Of a stretch of 64,000 bases of DNA, positions 6,772 through 17,419 are shown piece by piece (position 1 is the stretch's first letter; each line of letters begins with the position of its first letter). Location: the NCBI GenBank assembly GCA_020850945.1, contig JADZDR010000034.1, positions 52,030-116,029 on the forward strand, in the 5' to 3' direction. The translations under genes and the position numbers were made by a program. Source of the DNA: Acidimicrobiia bacterium (GTDB taxonomy: Bacteria > Actinomycetota > Acidimicrobiia > UBA2766). The notes under the pieces are model-generated. The model was not told the DNA's origin and did no database searches. It saw nothing but the letters and a program-made list of their open reading frames with translations.

Positions 6772-8485
6772 CCCCGAGGCGGCGGGAGGTGGTGCGGAGG
6801 ATGTCGGTGCGGGTGCACATGCCGACGAGCTCGCCTTCGTCGTCGACGACCGGCAGGTGGTCGACGGACTCGAGCAGCATGCGCTCCTGCGCGTCCCGGA
6901 CGGTCGCGGTCGGGCTGATCGTGACGATGTCCGTGCTCGCGATGTCGAGCACGGACCCGCTCTCCGTGTCCACGCCGTCCTCGCTGTCGAGGTCGACCAG
7001 ATCGGAGCGGCTGATCATGCCGACGCAGCGTCGTTCCGCGTCGAGCAGCGGGTAGGCGGCATGGCCGTGGGTGGTGACAGCAGTGATCGCGTCGCGGATC
7101 GTCGAGCTCGCCGGCAGGGTGCGGACGGGACTGCTCATGACGTCGTTGACCCGTGTGACCGTGGCGGGATCGAGGTCGTACGTGTTGTGGACGAGGATGC
7201 CGCGTCTACCGAGCTTCTCCGTCATGAGAGAGTCGTGCATGAGCGTCTGCGTGACGAGCACGGCCAGCACCGTCGTACCCATGAGGGGAAGGACGGCCTC
7301 GTAGTCCTGTGTGAGCTCGAACATGAACACGATGGACGTGAGTGGGGTTCGTGTCGCCGCCCCGAAGGTGGCGGCCATGGCAACGAGGGCGAAGGCCGAC
7401 ACCGACGTCTGCGTGGACGGGATGAGGTCGACGGCGGCTGTGCCGAAGAGAGTGCCGAAGCAGCCCGCGATGAGGAGCAGCGGAGCGAGCGTCCCGCCCG
7501 AGGTGCCCGAGCCGAGAGCGATCCACCACGCGAGCAGCTTCGCGACGAGGAGCGCGACGACGGTCGCCGTCGTGAGCCTGTTGTTGAGGACGTCGCTGAT
7601 CTCGTCGTAGCCGACACCCAAGGCGCCGGGTACGACGAAGCCGACCGTGGCGAATCCGACGGCGCCGATCACGGGATGCCAGAACTCCGAGACGGGAAGG
7701 CGGCGAAAGCCCGCCTCGACGAGGAAGAGGCCCTTGGAGATGAGGGTGGCGAGAAGCCCGCATGCGAGGCCTAGGACCGCGAAGAGGGGGAGCGTCTCGA
7801 GCCCGTAGAACTCGTGGGCGGGCATCTCGAACAGCGGCCCCGAGGCGAAGAGTGCCACGTGGAGGCCGCCGGCGATGCTCGTCGCGACCACGAGGGGCAC
7901 GATCGACCGCAGGGAGAACTCGAACAGGAGCAACTCGATCGCGAGCACGACCGCGGCGATGGGCGCGCCGAACGTGGCCGCCATACCTGCGGCCGCCCCC
8001 GCGCACAACAGGATCTTGCGCTCCGCGGGGGTGACGGGCAGGACCTGTCCGAGCAGGGACCCGAGGGCACCGCCCGTGACGATGATCGGGCCCTCGGCAC
8101 CGAAGGGTCCGCCAGTACCGATCGCGATCGCCGAGGAGAGCGGTTTCGCGAGCGCCGCCCGCGGAGAGATGCGGCTCTGGCGCGTGAGGACGGCTTCCAT
8201 CGCCTCGGGGATACCGTGCCCACGGATCACCGGGCACCACCGCGCCAGCAGCGTGACGACGAACGCCCCGGAGATGGCTGCCACGAAGATGGCCGGACCT
8301 CGCGTGAAGGCACTCGACGGGGGCAGTTGCCAACTCAGCGTGTGGAGCAGGGCGAGGTTGGTGATCCCTGCGATCAGGTGGATGAGCACCCAGGCGGCAC
8401 CGGCAGCGACAGCCCCGAGAGCCGCCGCGAGTGCGGTGAGGCGGAAGAGCGACAAGGTCGTCGTGTCGAGGCGGGTGGTTCTCAC
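6740..8485 (-). CDS. CLC-family chloride channel/transporter with C-terminal CBS pair
   Basis: 581-residue membrane protein of the CLC family. It has about ten hydrophobic segments, a GHGIPE motif (residues 88-93, variant of GxGIP), GAEGP at 128-132 with the gating Glu130, and the GSGTSGG selectivity-filter segment. The last 140 residues form two CBS motifs (starting near 445 and 515), which bind adenine nucleotides in homologues. Whether it is a channel or a chloride/proton exchanger cannot be settled here. The start is GTG at 8485, preceded by a consensus TATAAT seven bases away, so the mRNA is probably leaderless. It is divergent from a MarR gene that may control it. Confidence 0.93.
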   Translation of the reverse strand: MRTTRLDTTTLSLFRLTALAAALGAVAAGAAWVLIHLIAGITNLALLHTLSWQLPPSSAFTRGPAIFVAAISGAFVVTLLARWCPVIRGHGIPEAMEAVLTRQSRISPRAALAKPLSSAIAIGTGGPFGAEGPIIVTGGALGSLLGQVLPVTPAERKILLCAGAAAGMAATFGAPIAAVVLAIELLLFEFSLRSIVPLVVATSIAGGLHVALFASGPLFEMPAHEFYGLETLPLFAVLGLACGLLATLISKGLFLVEAGFRRLPVSEFWHPVIGAVGFATVGFVVPGALGVGYDEISDVLNNRLTTATVVALLVAKLLAWWIALGSGTSGGTLAPLLLIAGCFGTLFGTAAVDLIPSTQTSVSAFALVAMAATFGAATRTPLTSIVFMFELTQDYEAVLPLMGTTVLAVLVTQTLMHDSLMTEKLGRRGILVHNTYDLDPATVTRVNDVMSSPVRTLPASSTIRDAITAVTTHGHAAYPLLDAERRCVGMISRSDLVDLDSEDGVDTESGSVLDIASTDIVTISPTATVRDAQERMLLESVDHLPVVDDEGELVGMCTRTDILRTTSRRLGVARISPRDGE

Positions 8486-8492
8486 CTGGAAT

Positions 8493-8517
8493 ATTATATC
8501 GTGATACGATGTATTCT
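8493..8517. promoter_or_regulatory. divergent CLC/marR promoter region with dyad
   Basis: On the minus strand TATAAT (plus 8493-8498) is the -10 of the CLC gene. On the plus strand TATTCT at 8512-8517 is a likely -10 for marR. Between them ATCGT-GAT-ACGAT (8498-8510) forms a dyad touching both promoters, an apt operator for the adjacent MarR protein. Base composition here is strikingly A+T rich against the surrounding DNA. Confidence 0.6.
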
Positions 8518-8545
8518 ATCGCATCGAGCGTGGGAAGGCGGTCCG

Positions 8546-8983
8546 ATGGGGACGAGAAGACCGGGGCAGCAAGCTCTCACGGACCGCCAGTACGCGTCGC
8601 TGGCGCAGTTCCGCTACGCGCTTCGGCTCTTCCTGCGGTTCTCCGAGCGGGCCGTGCGCCGCGCGGACCTCACGCCTGCCCAGCATCAGCTCCTCCTCGC
8701 CGTGCGGGGCTGGGACGGCGGGTCACGGCCGTCCGTGGGCGACCTTGCCGAGCGCCTCCAGACGAGCCCCCACGCCACCCTCGAGCTCGTGCGGCGGGCA
8801 GAACAGGACGGCCTCGTCGCCGTGAGCAGCGACCCGGCCGATCGACGCCGCCAGATCGTCGATCTCACGCGACAGGGTTCGGTGCGCCTCGACTCCCTCA
8901 CGGAACTGCACCGGGAGGAGCTGCGCAAGTTCCGGCGCGAGATGAACTCCCTCCTCGAAGAGCTCGAGCGGTCACCTTTGTGA
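8546..8983 (+). CDS. MarR-family transcriptional regulator
   Basis: 145-residue winged-helix regulator. Helices 1-2 carry QFRYALRLFLRFSERA, the recognition helix region is SVGDLAERLQTSPHATLELV (about residues 65-85), and the wing is SSDPADRRRQIVDLT, all in the usual MarR spacing. The ATG at 8546 has a ribosome site (gggaagg) and is chosen over upstream in-frame codons. It is divergent from the CLC gene and upstream of the UvrA-like gene, with its stop codon inside the palindromic repeat at 8977. Control of the CLC gene and itself through the dyad at 8498-8510 is inferred. Confidence 0.87.
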   Translation: MGTRRPGQQALTDRQYASLAQFRYALRLFLRFSERAVRRADLTPAQHQLLLAVRGWDGGSRPSVGDLAERLQTSPHATLELVRRAEQDGLVAVSSDPADRRRQIVDLTRQGSVRLDSLTELHREELRKFRREMNSLLEELERSPL

Positions 8984-9023
8984 GGATCTCACCCGCCGAC
9001 GGCGGGTGTGAGATCCTCACAAA
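8977..9023. repeat. palindromic element with GAGGATCTC core, copy 2 (near-perfect hairpin)
   Basis: A left arm TTTGTGAGGATCTCACCCGCCG is mirrored at 9000-9023 with only a two-base insertion and a one-base centre, so RNA would form a hairpin of about 20 base pairs. The stop codon of marR (8981-8983) lies in the left arm. No U-run follows, as is common for actinobacterial terminators. This is the best preserved of three copies. Confidence 0.68.
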
Positions 9024-9079
9024 CCCGATACGCTGGGCGTGTCGTCCGTCAGCGAGCCCCGACCCCCGGAGTCGCCTCC

Positions 9080-11467
<2,388 letters not shown>

Positions 11468-11473
<6 letters not shown>

Positions 11474-11487
11474 GGTCTCACAAAGGT
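11468..11487. repeat. palindromic element, degenerate copy 3
   Basis: TGAGGTCTCACAAAGGT resembles one arm of the repeat at 8977-9023, including the CACAAAGGT flank. Its first three bases are the stop codon of the UvrA-like gene. The second arm is not recognisable, so this copy is either degraded or partial. Confidence 0.45.
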
Positions 11488-11506
11488 GCCCGCTAGCTTC
11501 CCGACG

Positions 11507-13213
11507 ATGAGCGATACTCCCGTCTCCGGCCCCCTCCGTGTCGTGATCATCGGCGGTGTCGCCGGTGGCATGTCGACAGCGACCCGTCTGCGCCGGCTAG
11601 ACGCAGACGCCGCCATCACGATCGTCGAGCGCTCGGCCAACGTGTCCTTCGCCAACTGCGGCCTGCCGTATTTCGTCGGTGGCCTCATCGAGGAGGAAGA
11701 GGACCTCACCCTCCAGACACCCGAGCAGCTCTTCGACCGCTTCCGCCTCGACGTCCGAGTCGGTGTCGAGGCGGTCGCGATCGACCGGACCGCCCACGAA
11801 GTCGTGCTGCGGTCGGTCGCGAGCGGCGACGAGTCCTCGATCGGTTACGACAAGCTCGTCCTCAGCATGGGTGCCGCACCCGTCCGGCCCCCGATCCCCG
11901 GTTACGACCGGGCCCGGAGCCTACGCACGGTGGAGGATGCCGCCCGTCTCGCGGCCGAGGTGGAGGGCACCGGCACCGCTGTCGTGATCGGCGCCGGCTT
12001 CATCGGTCTCGAGATGGCCGAGAACCTCGCCGGCCACGGGCTCGACGCGACGGTTGTCGAGGCGGCCCCACAGGTGCTCGCCCCCCTGGACCCCGAGATG
12101 GCGATCCTCGTCGAGGACGAGCTCGTCGCGCACGGAGTCCGGATCGAGACCTCGGCCGCGGTCGCCTCCATCGAGGAGCGAACCGTGACGCTGGCCGACG
12201 GACGAGTGCTCGACGCCGACCTCGTCGTCGGCGCGATCGGCGTACGGCCCGACACGCGACTCGCCGCGGACGCCGGCCTCACCCTCGGCCCGAGCGGAGG
12301 CATCACCGTCGACGGTGTGAACCTCACGAGCGACCCGGACATCTACGCGGTCGGTGACGCCGTCGAGAAACCCGACGCGGTCTCGGGCGCGAAGTCCCTC
12401 ATCGCCCTCGCCAACATCGCCAACCGGCAGGGGCGGCGTGTGGCCGACCACATCGCGGGCCGCAACGTGCGGCCGGTCGCTTCGCTCGGTACGGCGATCG
12501 TGAAGGTCTTCGACACGGTCGCGGCAACGGTCGGCTGGAACGAAGCCAGGCTCCGCGCGGCAGGCCGGCCGTTCCGAACCGTGCGCTCGCACCCCTACGA
12601 CCATGCGACCTACTACCCGGGTGCGACGCGCATGTCGATGAAGCTGATCTTCGATCCGGAGGACGCGACGATCCTCGGTGCCCAGGCAGTCGGACCGAAG
12701 GGTGTCGACAAGCGGATCGACGTCATCGCGACGGCGATGGCCGGCGGGATCACAGCCGAGCGCCTCGCCGACCTCGAGCTCGCGTATGCGCCGCCCTTCT
12801 CTTCCGCGAAGGACCCTGTCAACATCCTGGGCTACATGGCGGAGAATGTGCTCTGCGGCGACTGTGACGTCGCCGACCCGAGCGAGGTGGCGGACCTCGT
12901 GGCTGCCGGCTGGCATCTCGTGGACGTGCGCACCGCTGCCGAACATCGGGCGGGCGCGATCGAGGGGTCGACCAACATCCCCCTCGACGAGCTCAGGGAG
13001 CACATCGACGCGATCGGCGACGACCCCGTGCTCATCTACTGCGAGGTCGGCCAGCGCGGCCACACCGCGGCATCGTTGCTGCGGGAGCTCGGCCTGCCCG
13101 CCCGCAACCTCGACGGCGGCTACAGCTCGTGGCTCGCCTCGACACGGGCCGCGGAGCCGCGCGGCGAGGAGAACCTCGGCAGTCAGCGCCAGTCGGCGCG
13201 GTCATCTGGGTGA
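11507..13213 (+). CDS. CoA-disulfide reductase-type flavoprotein fused to rhodanese domain
   Basis: 568-residue pyridine-nucleotide disulfide oxidoreductase with a C-terminal rhodanese. FAD motif GGVAGG lies at residues 16-21, the redox-active [10 protein letters not shown] places Cys at 51, a second Rossmann motif [11 protein letters not shown] is near 165, and VGDAVE contacts FAD. Residues about 465-550 are a rhodanese domain with loop YCEVGQRG and active-site Cys near 512. Such fusions reduce CoA-disulfide or persulfide species and move sulfane sulfur. The ATG at 11507 follows TAGCTT by seven bases, suggesting a leaderless start. Its stop overlaps the next gene by one base (TGATG), so the two are translationally coupled. 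Confidence 0.9.
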   Translation: MSDTPVSGPLRVVIIGGVAGGMSTATRLRRLDADAAITIVERSANVSFANCGLPYFVGGLIEEEEDLTLQTPEQLFDRFRLDVRVGVEAVAIDRTAHEVVLRSVASGDESSIGYDKLVLSMGAAPVRPPIPGYDRARSLRTVEDAARLAAEVEGTGTAVVIGAGFIGLEMAENLAGHGLDATVVEAAPQVLAPLDPEMAILVEDELVAHGVRIETSAAVASIEERTVTLADGRVLDADLVVGAIGVRPDTRLAADAGLTLGPSGGITVDGVNLTSDPDIYAVGDAVEKPDAVSGAKSLIALANIANRQGRRVADHIAGRNVRPVASLGTAIVKVFDTVAATVGWNEARLRAAGRPFRTVRSHPYDHATYYPGATRMSMKLIFDPEDATILGAQAVGPKGVDKRIDVIATAMAGGITAERLADLELAYAPPFSSAKDPVNILGYMAENVLCGDCDVADPSEVADLVAAGWHLVDVRTAAEHRAGAIEGSTNIPLDELREHIDAIGDDPVLIYCEVGQRGHTAASLLRELGLPARNLDGGYSSWLASTRAAEPRGEENLGSQRQSARSSG

Positions 13214-13953
13214 TGGCCGGGGCGAGGCCGAAGCTTGCCGGTCCCCCGGACCCCAGGGTGGGGGTGCCCGACGCCATCGTGGAGATCGCGCGCGGCCGTG
13301 AGGTCACGCCGGTCTGGCAGAACGAGTTGGGCGGTCTCACGTTCGAGGTCGGTGGCGGCGAGTCGCGGTGCTTCGTCAAGTGGGCACCGGCGCGATCGGG
13401 CCTCGACCTCGACGCCGAGGCCACCCGTCTCACCTGGCTCGCCCCCTTCACGCCGGTCCCACGAGTACTGGGACAGGGCAGCGACGCGACGGGCGCTTGG
13501 CTGGTGACGTCACCGGTGCCGGGTGAGAGCGCCGTCAGCGATCGATGGAAGGCCCAGCCTGTCGCCGCCGTGACGGCGATCGGTGTCGGTCTCCGGCATC
13601 TGCACGAAGTCCTGCCCGTGGCGAGCTGTCCCTTCTCGTGGTCTGTCGAAGTCCGGACCGCAGCCGCGACCCTGCCGTCAGTCCGGGAACCGCCACCGGT
13701 CGACCGGCTCGTCGTGTGCCACGGCGACGCCTGTGCACCCAACACGATCATCGCGGGCAGCGGCCACTGGTCCGGTCACGTCGACCTCGGGTCATTGGGT
13801 GTCGCCGACCGGTGGGCGGACATCGCCGTGGCCACGTGGAGCACGCAGTGGAACTACGGCCCGGGCTTCGAGGCGACCCTCCTCGACGCGTACGGCATCG
13901 ATCCCGATCCCGCGCGGAACTCCTACTACCGGCGCCTCTGGGACCTCACGTGA
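13213..13953 (+). CDS. aminoglycoside 3'-phosphotransferase-like kinase
   Basis: 246-residue APH-fold kinase. The catalytic loop HGDACAPN supplies the base Asp and metal-binding Asn, and the GHVDLGSLGVADRWADIA segment carries the second metal ligand Asp, closely following the APH(3') pattern. The N-lobe GGLTFEVGGGESRCFVKW holds the ATP-binding strand and Lys. The ATG overlaps the stop of the upstream flavoprotein gene, so longer starts are rejected. APH(3')-like enzymes in environmental actinobacteria may confer aminoglycoside resistance or phosphorylate unrelated hydroxylated metabolites. Coupling to a thiol reductase gene is unusual and gives no clear clue. Confidence 0.83.
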   Translation: MAGARPKLAGPPDPRVGVPDAIVEIARGREVTPVWQNELGGLTFEVGGGESRCFVKWAPARSGLDLDAEATRLTWLAPFTPVPRVLGQGSDATGAWLVTSPVPGESAVSDRWKAQPVAAVTAIGVGLRHLHEVLPVASCPFSWSVEVRTAAATLPSVREPPPVDRLVVCHGDACAPNTIIAGSGHWSGHVDLGSLGVADRWADIAVATWSTQWNYGPGFEATLLDAYGIDPDPARNSYYRRLWDLT

Positions 13954-13974
13954 GCATCCGGAATTCGGCCGCTG

Positions 13975-14802
13975 TCACTCAGGCTCCCCGGCCGCCACGA
14001 GGATCGCAGCGATGGAACCGTCGGCCATCCGCAAGGTCGTTTGCGTGCCGGCAGACTCGACCTGGGTCGCTCCCTGGAGAGCGGCAAAGAGCTCGGTCTC
14101 CTGCTGCGTGAGTTCGGGGGTGCACGCGTTCGCGCTCGTGGCGGTGAGGCCGGTGATGGAGATCGTCGCCCCCTCGCTCGTGTAGGTACCGGCGAAGTCG
14201 TTGCACCCGCTGTTGCCGGAAACCTCCCCAGCGGAGCCGAACGTGATCGTGGCCGTGATCTGTCCCCCCACGACGGCGTCGCCGCTGCGGTACGACGTCA
14301 CGGTCCACGTGCCGGTGAGGCTCGTGTCCGTGGCGCGGAAGGACAGGATCGCCGTGCCACCGGCGTCGCGCAGGTGGAGATCACTCCCGCTGATCTCGAA
14401 GCTGTCGACCTCGACCAGTTTGGCGAGGAAGGCTGCCTCGGCTTCCGCGAGCGGGGGTGCACACGCCATCGCCGTGGCCGCGGGCGGTCCGTTCAGGCTG
14501 AGGTCGGACCCGCTCGTCCGATACGACGCCGTGTACCGGTTGCAGCCGGAGGTCCCCGTGATCTGTCCACCGGAGAACTCCGCCGTGATGACGGCGTTCG
14601 ATGTCGTCGGCAGCGACGCATTGTCGAGGGTCCACGGCGTGCCTTCGAGCGGCGTCGGCTCGGAGTCGGTAGTACCGTCGCCCGATCCCGGGGTTCCCCG
14701 TGACCCCGAGTCGGCACCACAGGCCGTGACGGCGAGAGCGAACGTGACGGCCGCGAGTGCGACGGAGCCGCGGCATAGGCGCGAGGTCATGTTGCTTCTC
14801 AT
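13975..14802 (-). CDS. lipoprotein with two META domains
   Basis: 275-residue exported lipoprotein. The N-terminal signal has a hydrophobic stretch (VALAAVTFALAV) ending in the lipobox VTAC, so Cys28 should be lipidated. Two META/HslJ-like domains follow: the first near residues 50-145 (ITGTSGCNRYTASY), the second near 160-270 (EVSGNSGCNDFAGTY). META proteins are found at the cell surface and HslJ is linked to novobiocin resistance, but their biochemical function is not well defined. The ATG at 14802 is preceded by TATGGT and six bases, a leaderless promoter pattern, which favours it over the internal Met codon at 14790. Confidence 0.9.
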   Translation of the reverse strand: MRSNMTSRLCRGSVALAAVTFALAVTACGADSGSRGTPGSGDGTTDSEPTPLEGTPWTLDNASLPTTSNAVITAEFSGGQITGTSGCNRYTASYRTSGSDLSLNGPPAATAMACAPPLAEAEAAFLAKLVEVDSFEISGSDLHLRDAGGTAILSFRATDTSLTGTWTVTSYRSGDAVVGGQITATITFGSAGEVSGNSGCNDFAGTYTSEGATISITGLTATSANACTPELTQQETELFAALQGATQVESAGTQTTLRMADGSIAAILVAAGEPE

Positions 14803-14861
14803 GCTCGCACCATATCGGAGCGGCGCTGTGCAAGGCGGTTGCGTTGCAGCCGGGGTCCCAG

Positions 14862-15275
14862 TCAGGTCCCGGGTTCGAGCATCGCCTCGAACTCACGCGG
14901 GGCGCACACCGGGATGTGCCCCTCCAATCCCAAGAGGTGCTTGTCGCCCGATACGAGAACCGCGCGCGATGCCTGGGCCAAGTCGATGAGGTAGTCGTCG
15001 CCGGGATCAGGCGATCGGATCGAGGACTTGGTCTGCGGGTCAGGCGACATGTCGGCCGACAGTCGCAGTAGGTCGACCAGCTCGCTCACCTCGCCGGCTG
15101 CCACACGGCTGCGCAACTTCGGATAGGCAAGGGCTCGCTCGAGCTCTCCGAGGAGCTTCTCGGAGACGACGAGCTCGAACGCTCCGTCCAGCCACGCACG
15201 CAGGATCCGGGCAGGAGTCCCCCGGGGTGCGAGCAGGGCGGAGATGAGCACGTTCGGGTCGAGTACTGCTCGCAC
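14862..15275 (-). CDS. PIN-domain toxin (COG1569-type)
   Basis: 137-residue PIN-domain ribonuclease of the type annotated as putative toxin-antitoxin toxin component. The first acidic residue is in AVLDPNVLISALL, the conserved Glu in SEKLLGELERAL, and the later acidic pair in SPDPGDDYLIDLA, giving the Asp/Glu cluster that binds Mg2+. Its ATG begins immediately after the antitoxin stop, so both proteins come from one transcript. The expected action is cleavage of RNA when the labile antitoxin is lost. Confidence 0.88.
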   Translation of the reverse strand: MRAVLDPNVLISALLAPRGTPARILRAWLDGAFELVVSEKLLGELERALAYPKLRSRVAAGEVSELVDLLRLSADMSPDPQTKSSIRSPDPGDDYLIDLAQASRAVLVSGDKHLLGLEGHIPVCAPREFEAMLEPGT

Positions 15276-15506
15276 TCAGCGTGTCCGGCGGCGAGTACGG
15301 TGCTGGGCTTCGACGGCAACCTCGACAGCTGCGGTCTCGTCCAAGTCGTTTCTTGCCCAGAGTCGATCCAGCAGATCCAGTCCCAGAGCCTGCCGCACTG
15401 CATCTTCGATGACTTCGCTGTCACCTTTACCCGTGCGCGCAGCCCGCACCTTCACGGCACGCAGGATGTCCTCGTCGATAGTCAAAGTCGTCCGCGTCTT
15501 CGCCAT
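15276..15506 (-). CDS. ribbon-helix-helix antitoxin
   Basis: 76-residue antitoxin. The N-terminal TRTTLTIDEDILRAVKVRA is a ribbon-helix-helix DNA-binding motif. The C-terminal half, rich in Glu and Arg, would wrap the PIN toxin. It is directly followed by the toxin gene. The ATG at 15506 lies six bases after TATGAT, so the mRNA is probably leaderless and there is no ribosome site. Tandem ATGATGCT repeats overlap that promoter and are a likely autoregulatory operator. Confidence 0.87.
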   Translation of the reverse strand: MAKTRTTLTIDEDILRAVKVRAARTGKGDSEVIEDAVRQALGLDLLDRLWARNDLDETAAVEVAVEAQHRTRRRTR

Positions 15507-15509
15507 AGG

Positions 15510-15525
15510 AGCATCATAGCATCAT
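15510..15525 (-). promoter_or_regulatory. antitoxin promoter/operator: tandem ATGATGCT repeats
   Basis: On the minus strand the 8-mer ATGATGCT occurs twice head to tail, and the downstream copy contributes the -10 hexamer TATGAT six bases before the antitoxin ATG. Ribbon-helix-helix proteins often bind tandem short repeats as dimers, so autorepression is expected. Confidence 0.6.
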
Positions 15526-15565
15526 GACGTCTGGGCATCTGCCCTGTGAGTCACAGGTCGCGCCC

Positions 15566-17020
15566 TCAGCCCCGTGCCAGGATGCGTTCGAGGAGGTCCG
15601 GGTGCCCGGCATGAGCGGCGGCTGCCTCGAACGCGGCGATCTGGCCTTCGGGGAGGGCGGCGACACTCGCCCGGAGCCGTGCCCGGACCGGTTCGTCGAG
15701 GGTCGAGGCGGCGAGCGCGATCTTCACGAGGAGGTCCCAGGCGTCTTGCCTGTCGATGACGTCGACGGCACGGGCGACGATGTCGTCGTCGAGGACGAGG
15801 AGCACGTCGGCAACCGAGATGATCTCGTCAGCGTCGAGGTACCCGAGGAGCTGGATGCCGTGGTGCCACGCGTCGTGACGCTCGAAGCCGTCGAACGCGG
15901 CGCGGATCATCTCGGGGTCGCCGGCGACGAGGGTACCGGCGATGCGGGTGATCTGGGTGTCGCCGAGTTGGCTGAAGAGGTGGAGTCCGTCGACCCAGAG
16001 GTCTTCGTCGTCGACGGCGGCGACGAGGCCGAGGATGCGGTCGTCGGGGATGAGGGCGACGATGGGGTCGAGGACAGTGGGGTCCTCCACATAGCGGGCG
16101 ATGCGCACGACGGCGGCGCTGTCGTCGATGGCCTCGAGGATGGCCGCGACGATCCCGGCGGCGAGTTGGTCGACGAAGCCCGCCAGGGTCAGGTAGTCGC
16201 CGCGCTCCACCAGCGTGACGGCGATCGCCTGCGTGACGGGAACGCCGTGGTGCCACACGTCGTGGCGCTCGAAGCCGTCGAACGCGGCGCGGATCGTGCC
16301 GGGGTCGCCGCGGAGGAGGGCATCGGCGATGCGGGTGATCTGGGTGTTGCCGAGTTGGCTGAAGAGGTGGAGTCCGTCGGCCCAGAGGTCTTCGTCGTCG
16401 ACGGCGGTGACGAGGCCGAGGATGCGGTCGTCGGGGATGAGGGCGACGACGGGGTCGAGGACAGTGGGGTCCTCCACATAGCGGGCGATGCGCACGACCG
16501 TGGCGTTGTCGTCGATGGCCTCGAGGATGGAAGCGATGATCTCGGCGGGTAGATGGTCGACGAAGCCCGCCAGGGTCAGGTAGTCGTCCCTCTCCACCAG
16601 CGTGACTGCGATCGCCTGCATGACGGGAAGGTCGAGCCGGCGTGCCAGCGCGCCGGCGACACGGGGGTCGGTGCGTGCAGTGATGTCGGCCATGAAGCCG
16701 GGTGTCATGTGCCGGGCGTACTGGCCGGCCCGCGCCGGTTCGACGAGGCCGACGAGCTGGGCGCAGAGGACGGAACCGAACCGCCGCTCGGCGAGCGTGG
16801 CCACGAGGCCGGCGGGAAGGAGCTTGGCAGCCCCGGCCACACGTTGCAGCCTCGCCGAGTTCGCGGCCTGGAACGAGTCGAGGATCTGCCAGTGCAGGAG
16901 ACGGAGCCGGTCGACGTCGAGGTGTCCGAGGAACTCGATCTCGTCTTCGTCGACCTCGAGGACTCGACCCAGCTTGGCGAGTGCCGCGGCGGTCTCGACC
17001 GAAAGGGGGGCGGCAGTCAC
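15566..17020 (-). CDS. large helical protein of unknown family with 129-residue tandem repeat
   Basis: 484-residue protein from a GTG that overlaps the stop of the small upstream gene (GTGA). No catalytic motif is recognised. Residues 133-261 and 262-390 are two copies of a 129-residue unit that are almost identical (both contain VVRIARYVEDPTVLDP and a DDEDLWxDGLHLFSQLG segment). The units look all-helical, with charged and leucine-rich heptads. The N-terminal 130 residues (FLGHLDVDRLRLLHWQIL, AAKLLPAGLVATLAERRFG) resemble the superhelical N-domains that precede MgtE-type transporters, but no transporter part is present. A cytoplasmic scaffold or binding role is a guess. The high repeat identity signals recent duplication. 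Confidence 0.75.
   Translation of the reverse strand: MTAAPLSVETAAALAKLGRVLEVDEDEIEFLGHLDVDRLRLLHWQILDSFQAANSARLQRVAGAAKLLPAGLVATLAERRFGSVLCAQLVGLVEPARAGQYARHMTPGFMADITARTDPRVAGALARRLDLPVMQAIAVTLVERDDYLTLAGFVDHLPAEIIASILEAIDDNATVVRIARYVEDPTVLDPVVALIPDDRILGLVTAVDDEDLWADGLHLFSQLGNTQITRIADALLRGDPGTIRAAFDGFERHDVWHHGVPVTQAIAVTLVERGDYLTLAGFVDQLAAGIVAAILEAIDDSAAVVRIARYVEDPTVLDPIVALIPDDRILGLVAAVDDEDLWVDGLHLFSQLGDTQITRIAGTLVAGDPEMIRAAFDGFERHDAWHHGIQLLGYLDADEIISVADVLLVLDDDIVARAVDVIDRQDAWDLLVKIALAASTLDEPVRARLRASVAALPEGQIAAFEAAAAHAGHPDLLERILARG
15851..16624. repeat. 387-bp tandem duplication inside the helical protein gene
   Basis: Units 15851-16237 and 16238-16624 lie head to tail and share long identical stretches at DNA level, with differences at both silent and replacement sites. 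The spacing is exactly 387 bases (129 codons), so the reading frame is kept. The similarity is too high for an ancient repeat protein and suggests copy-number instability. Confidence 0.9.
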
Positions 17021-17211
17021 TTGAGCAGTGCCTTCACGGGGCCTCGCAGGAGTCGGGGGATGTTGCCGAGCGCACCGTCGATGGCGCTGCCCAGCACCTC
17101 GGCCTGGCGGCGCTTCGCGCTGACGACCAGATCCGCGAGCCGGTCGGCGTCGCCGGGATCGAGGCCGGTCACGTCGACCGGCGCACCGATCACATCCTCG
17201 AGCCGGCTCAC
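17017..17211 (-). CDS. small helical protein, partner of the repeat protein
   Basis: 64-residue protein starting at GTG 17211 behind a strong ribosome site (gggagggggcc). The sequence is amphipathic and helical (DADRLADLVVSAKRRQAEVLGSA) and ends in a basic stretch. No family is recognised. Its stop overlaps the GTG start of the large repeat protein by four bases, so the two are translationally coupled and probably act together. A phasin-like or membrane-surface role would fit the amphipathic helices but is speculative. Confidence 0.65.
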   Translation of the reverse strand: MSRLEDVIGAPVDVTGLDPGDADRLADLVVSAKRRQAEVLGSAIDGALGNIPRLLRGPVKALLK

Positions 17212-17419
17212 GGCCCCCTCCCAATGCCCGCCGTGGCGTCGCCCTGAAATGCGAGACCTTCGTGTCCGGGAATCACTGCCGACAAGAAAGGCATGATCCG
17301 GGGGCTGTTGTCAATCATTCGAGCCGGGCGGCGCTGGGGTCCGCCCGTGGCTGATGCCCGGGAATAGCCGCTGCCTTTGAGTCGTTGGCCCCAGACGTCC
17401 ACGCAGCGAGGAGTCCCAG

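Noticed and set aside
15851..16624. Repeated DNA considered as a CRISPR array or satellite
   Set aside because: There are only two 387-base units, in frame within one gene and without spacers.
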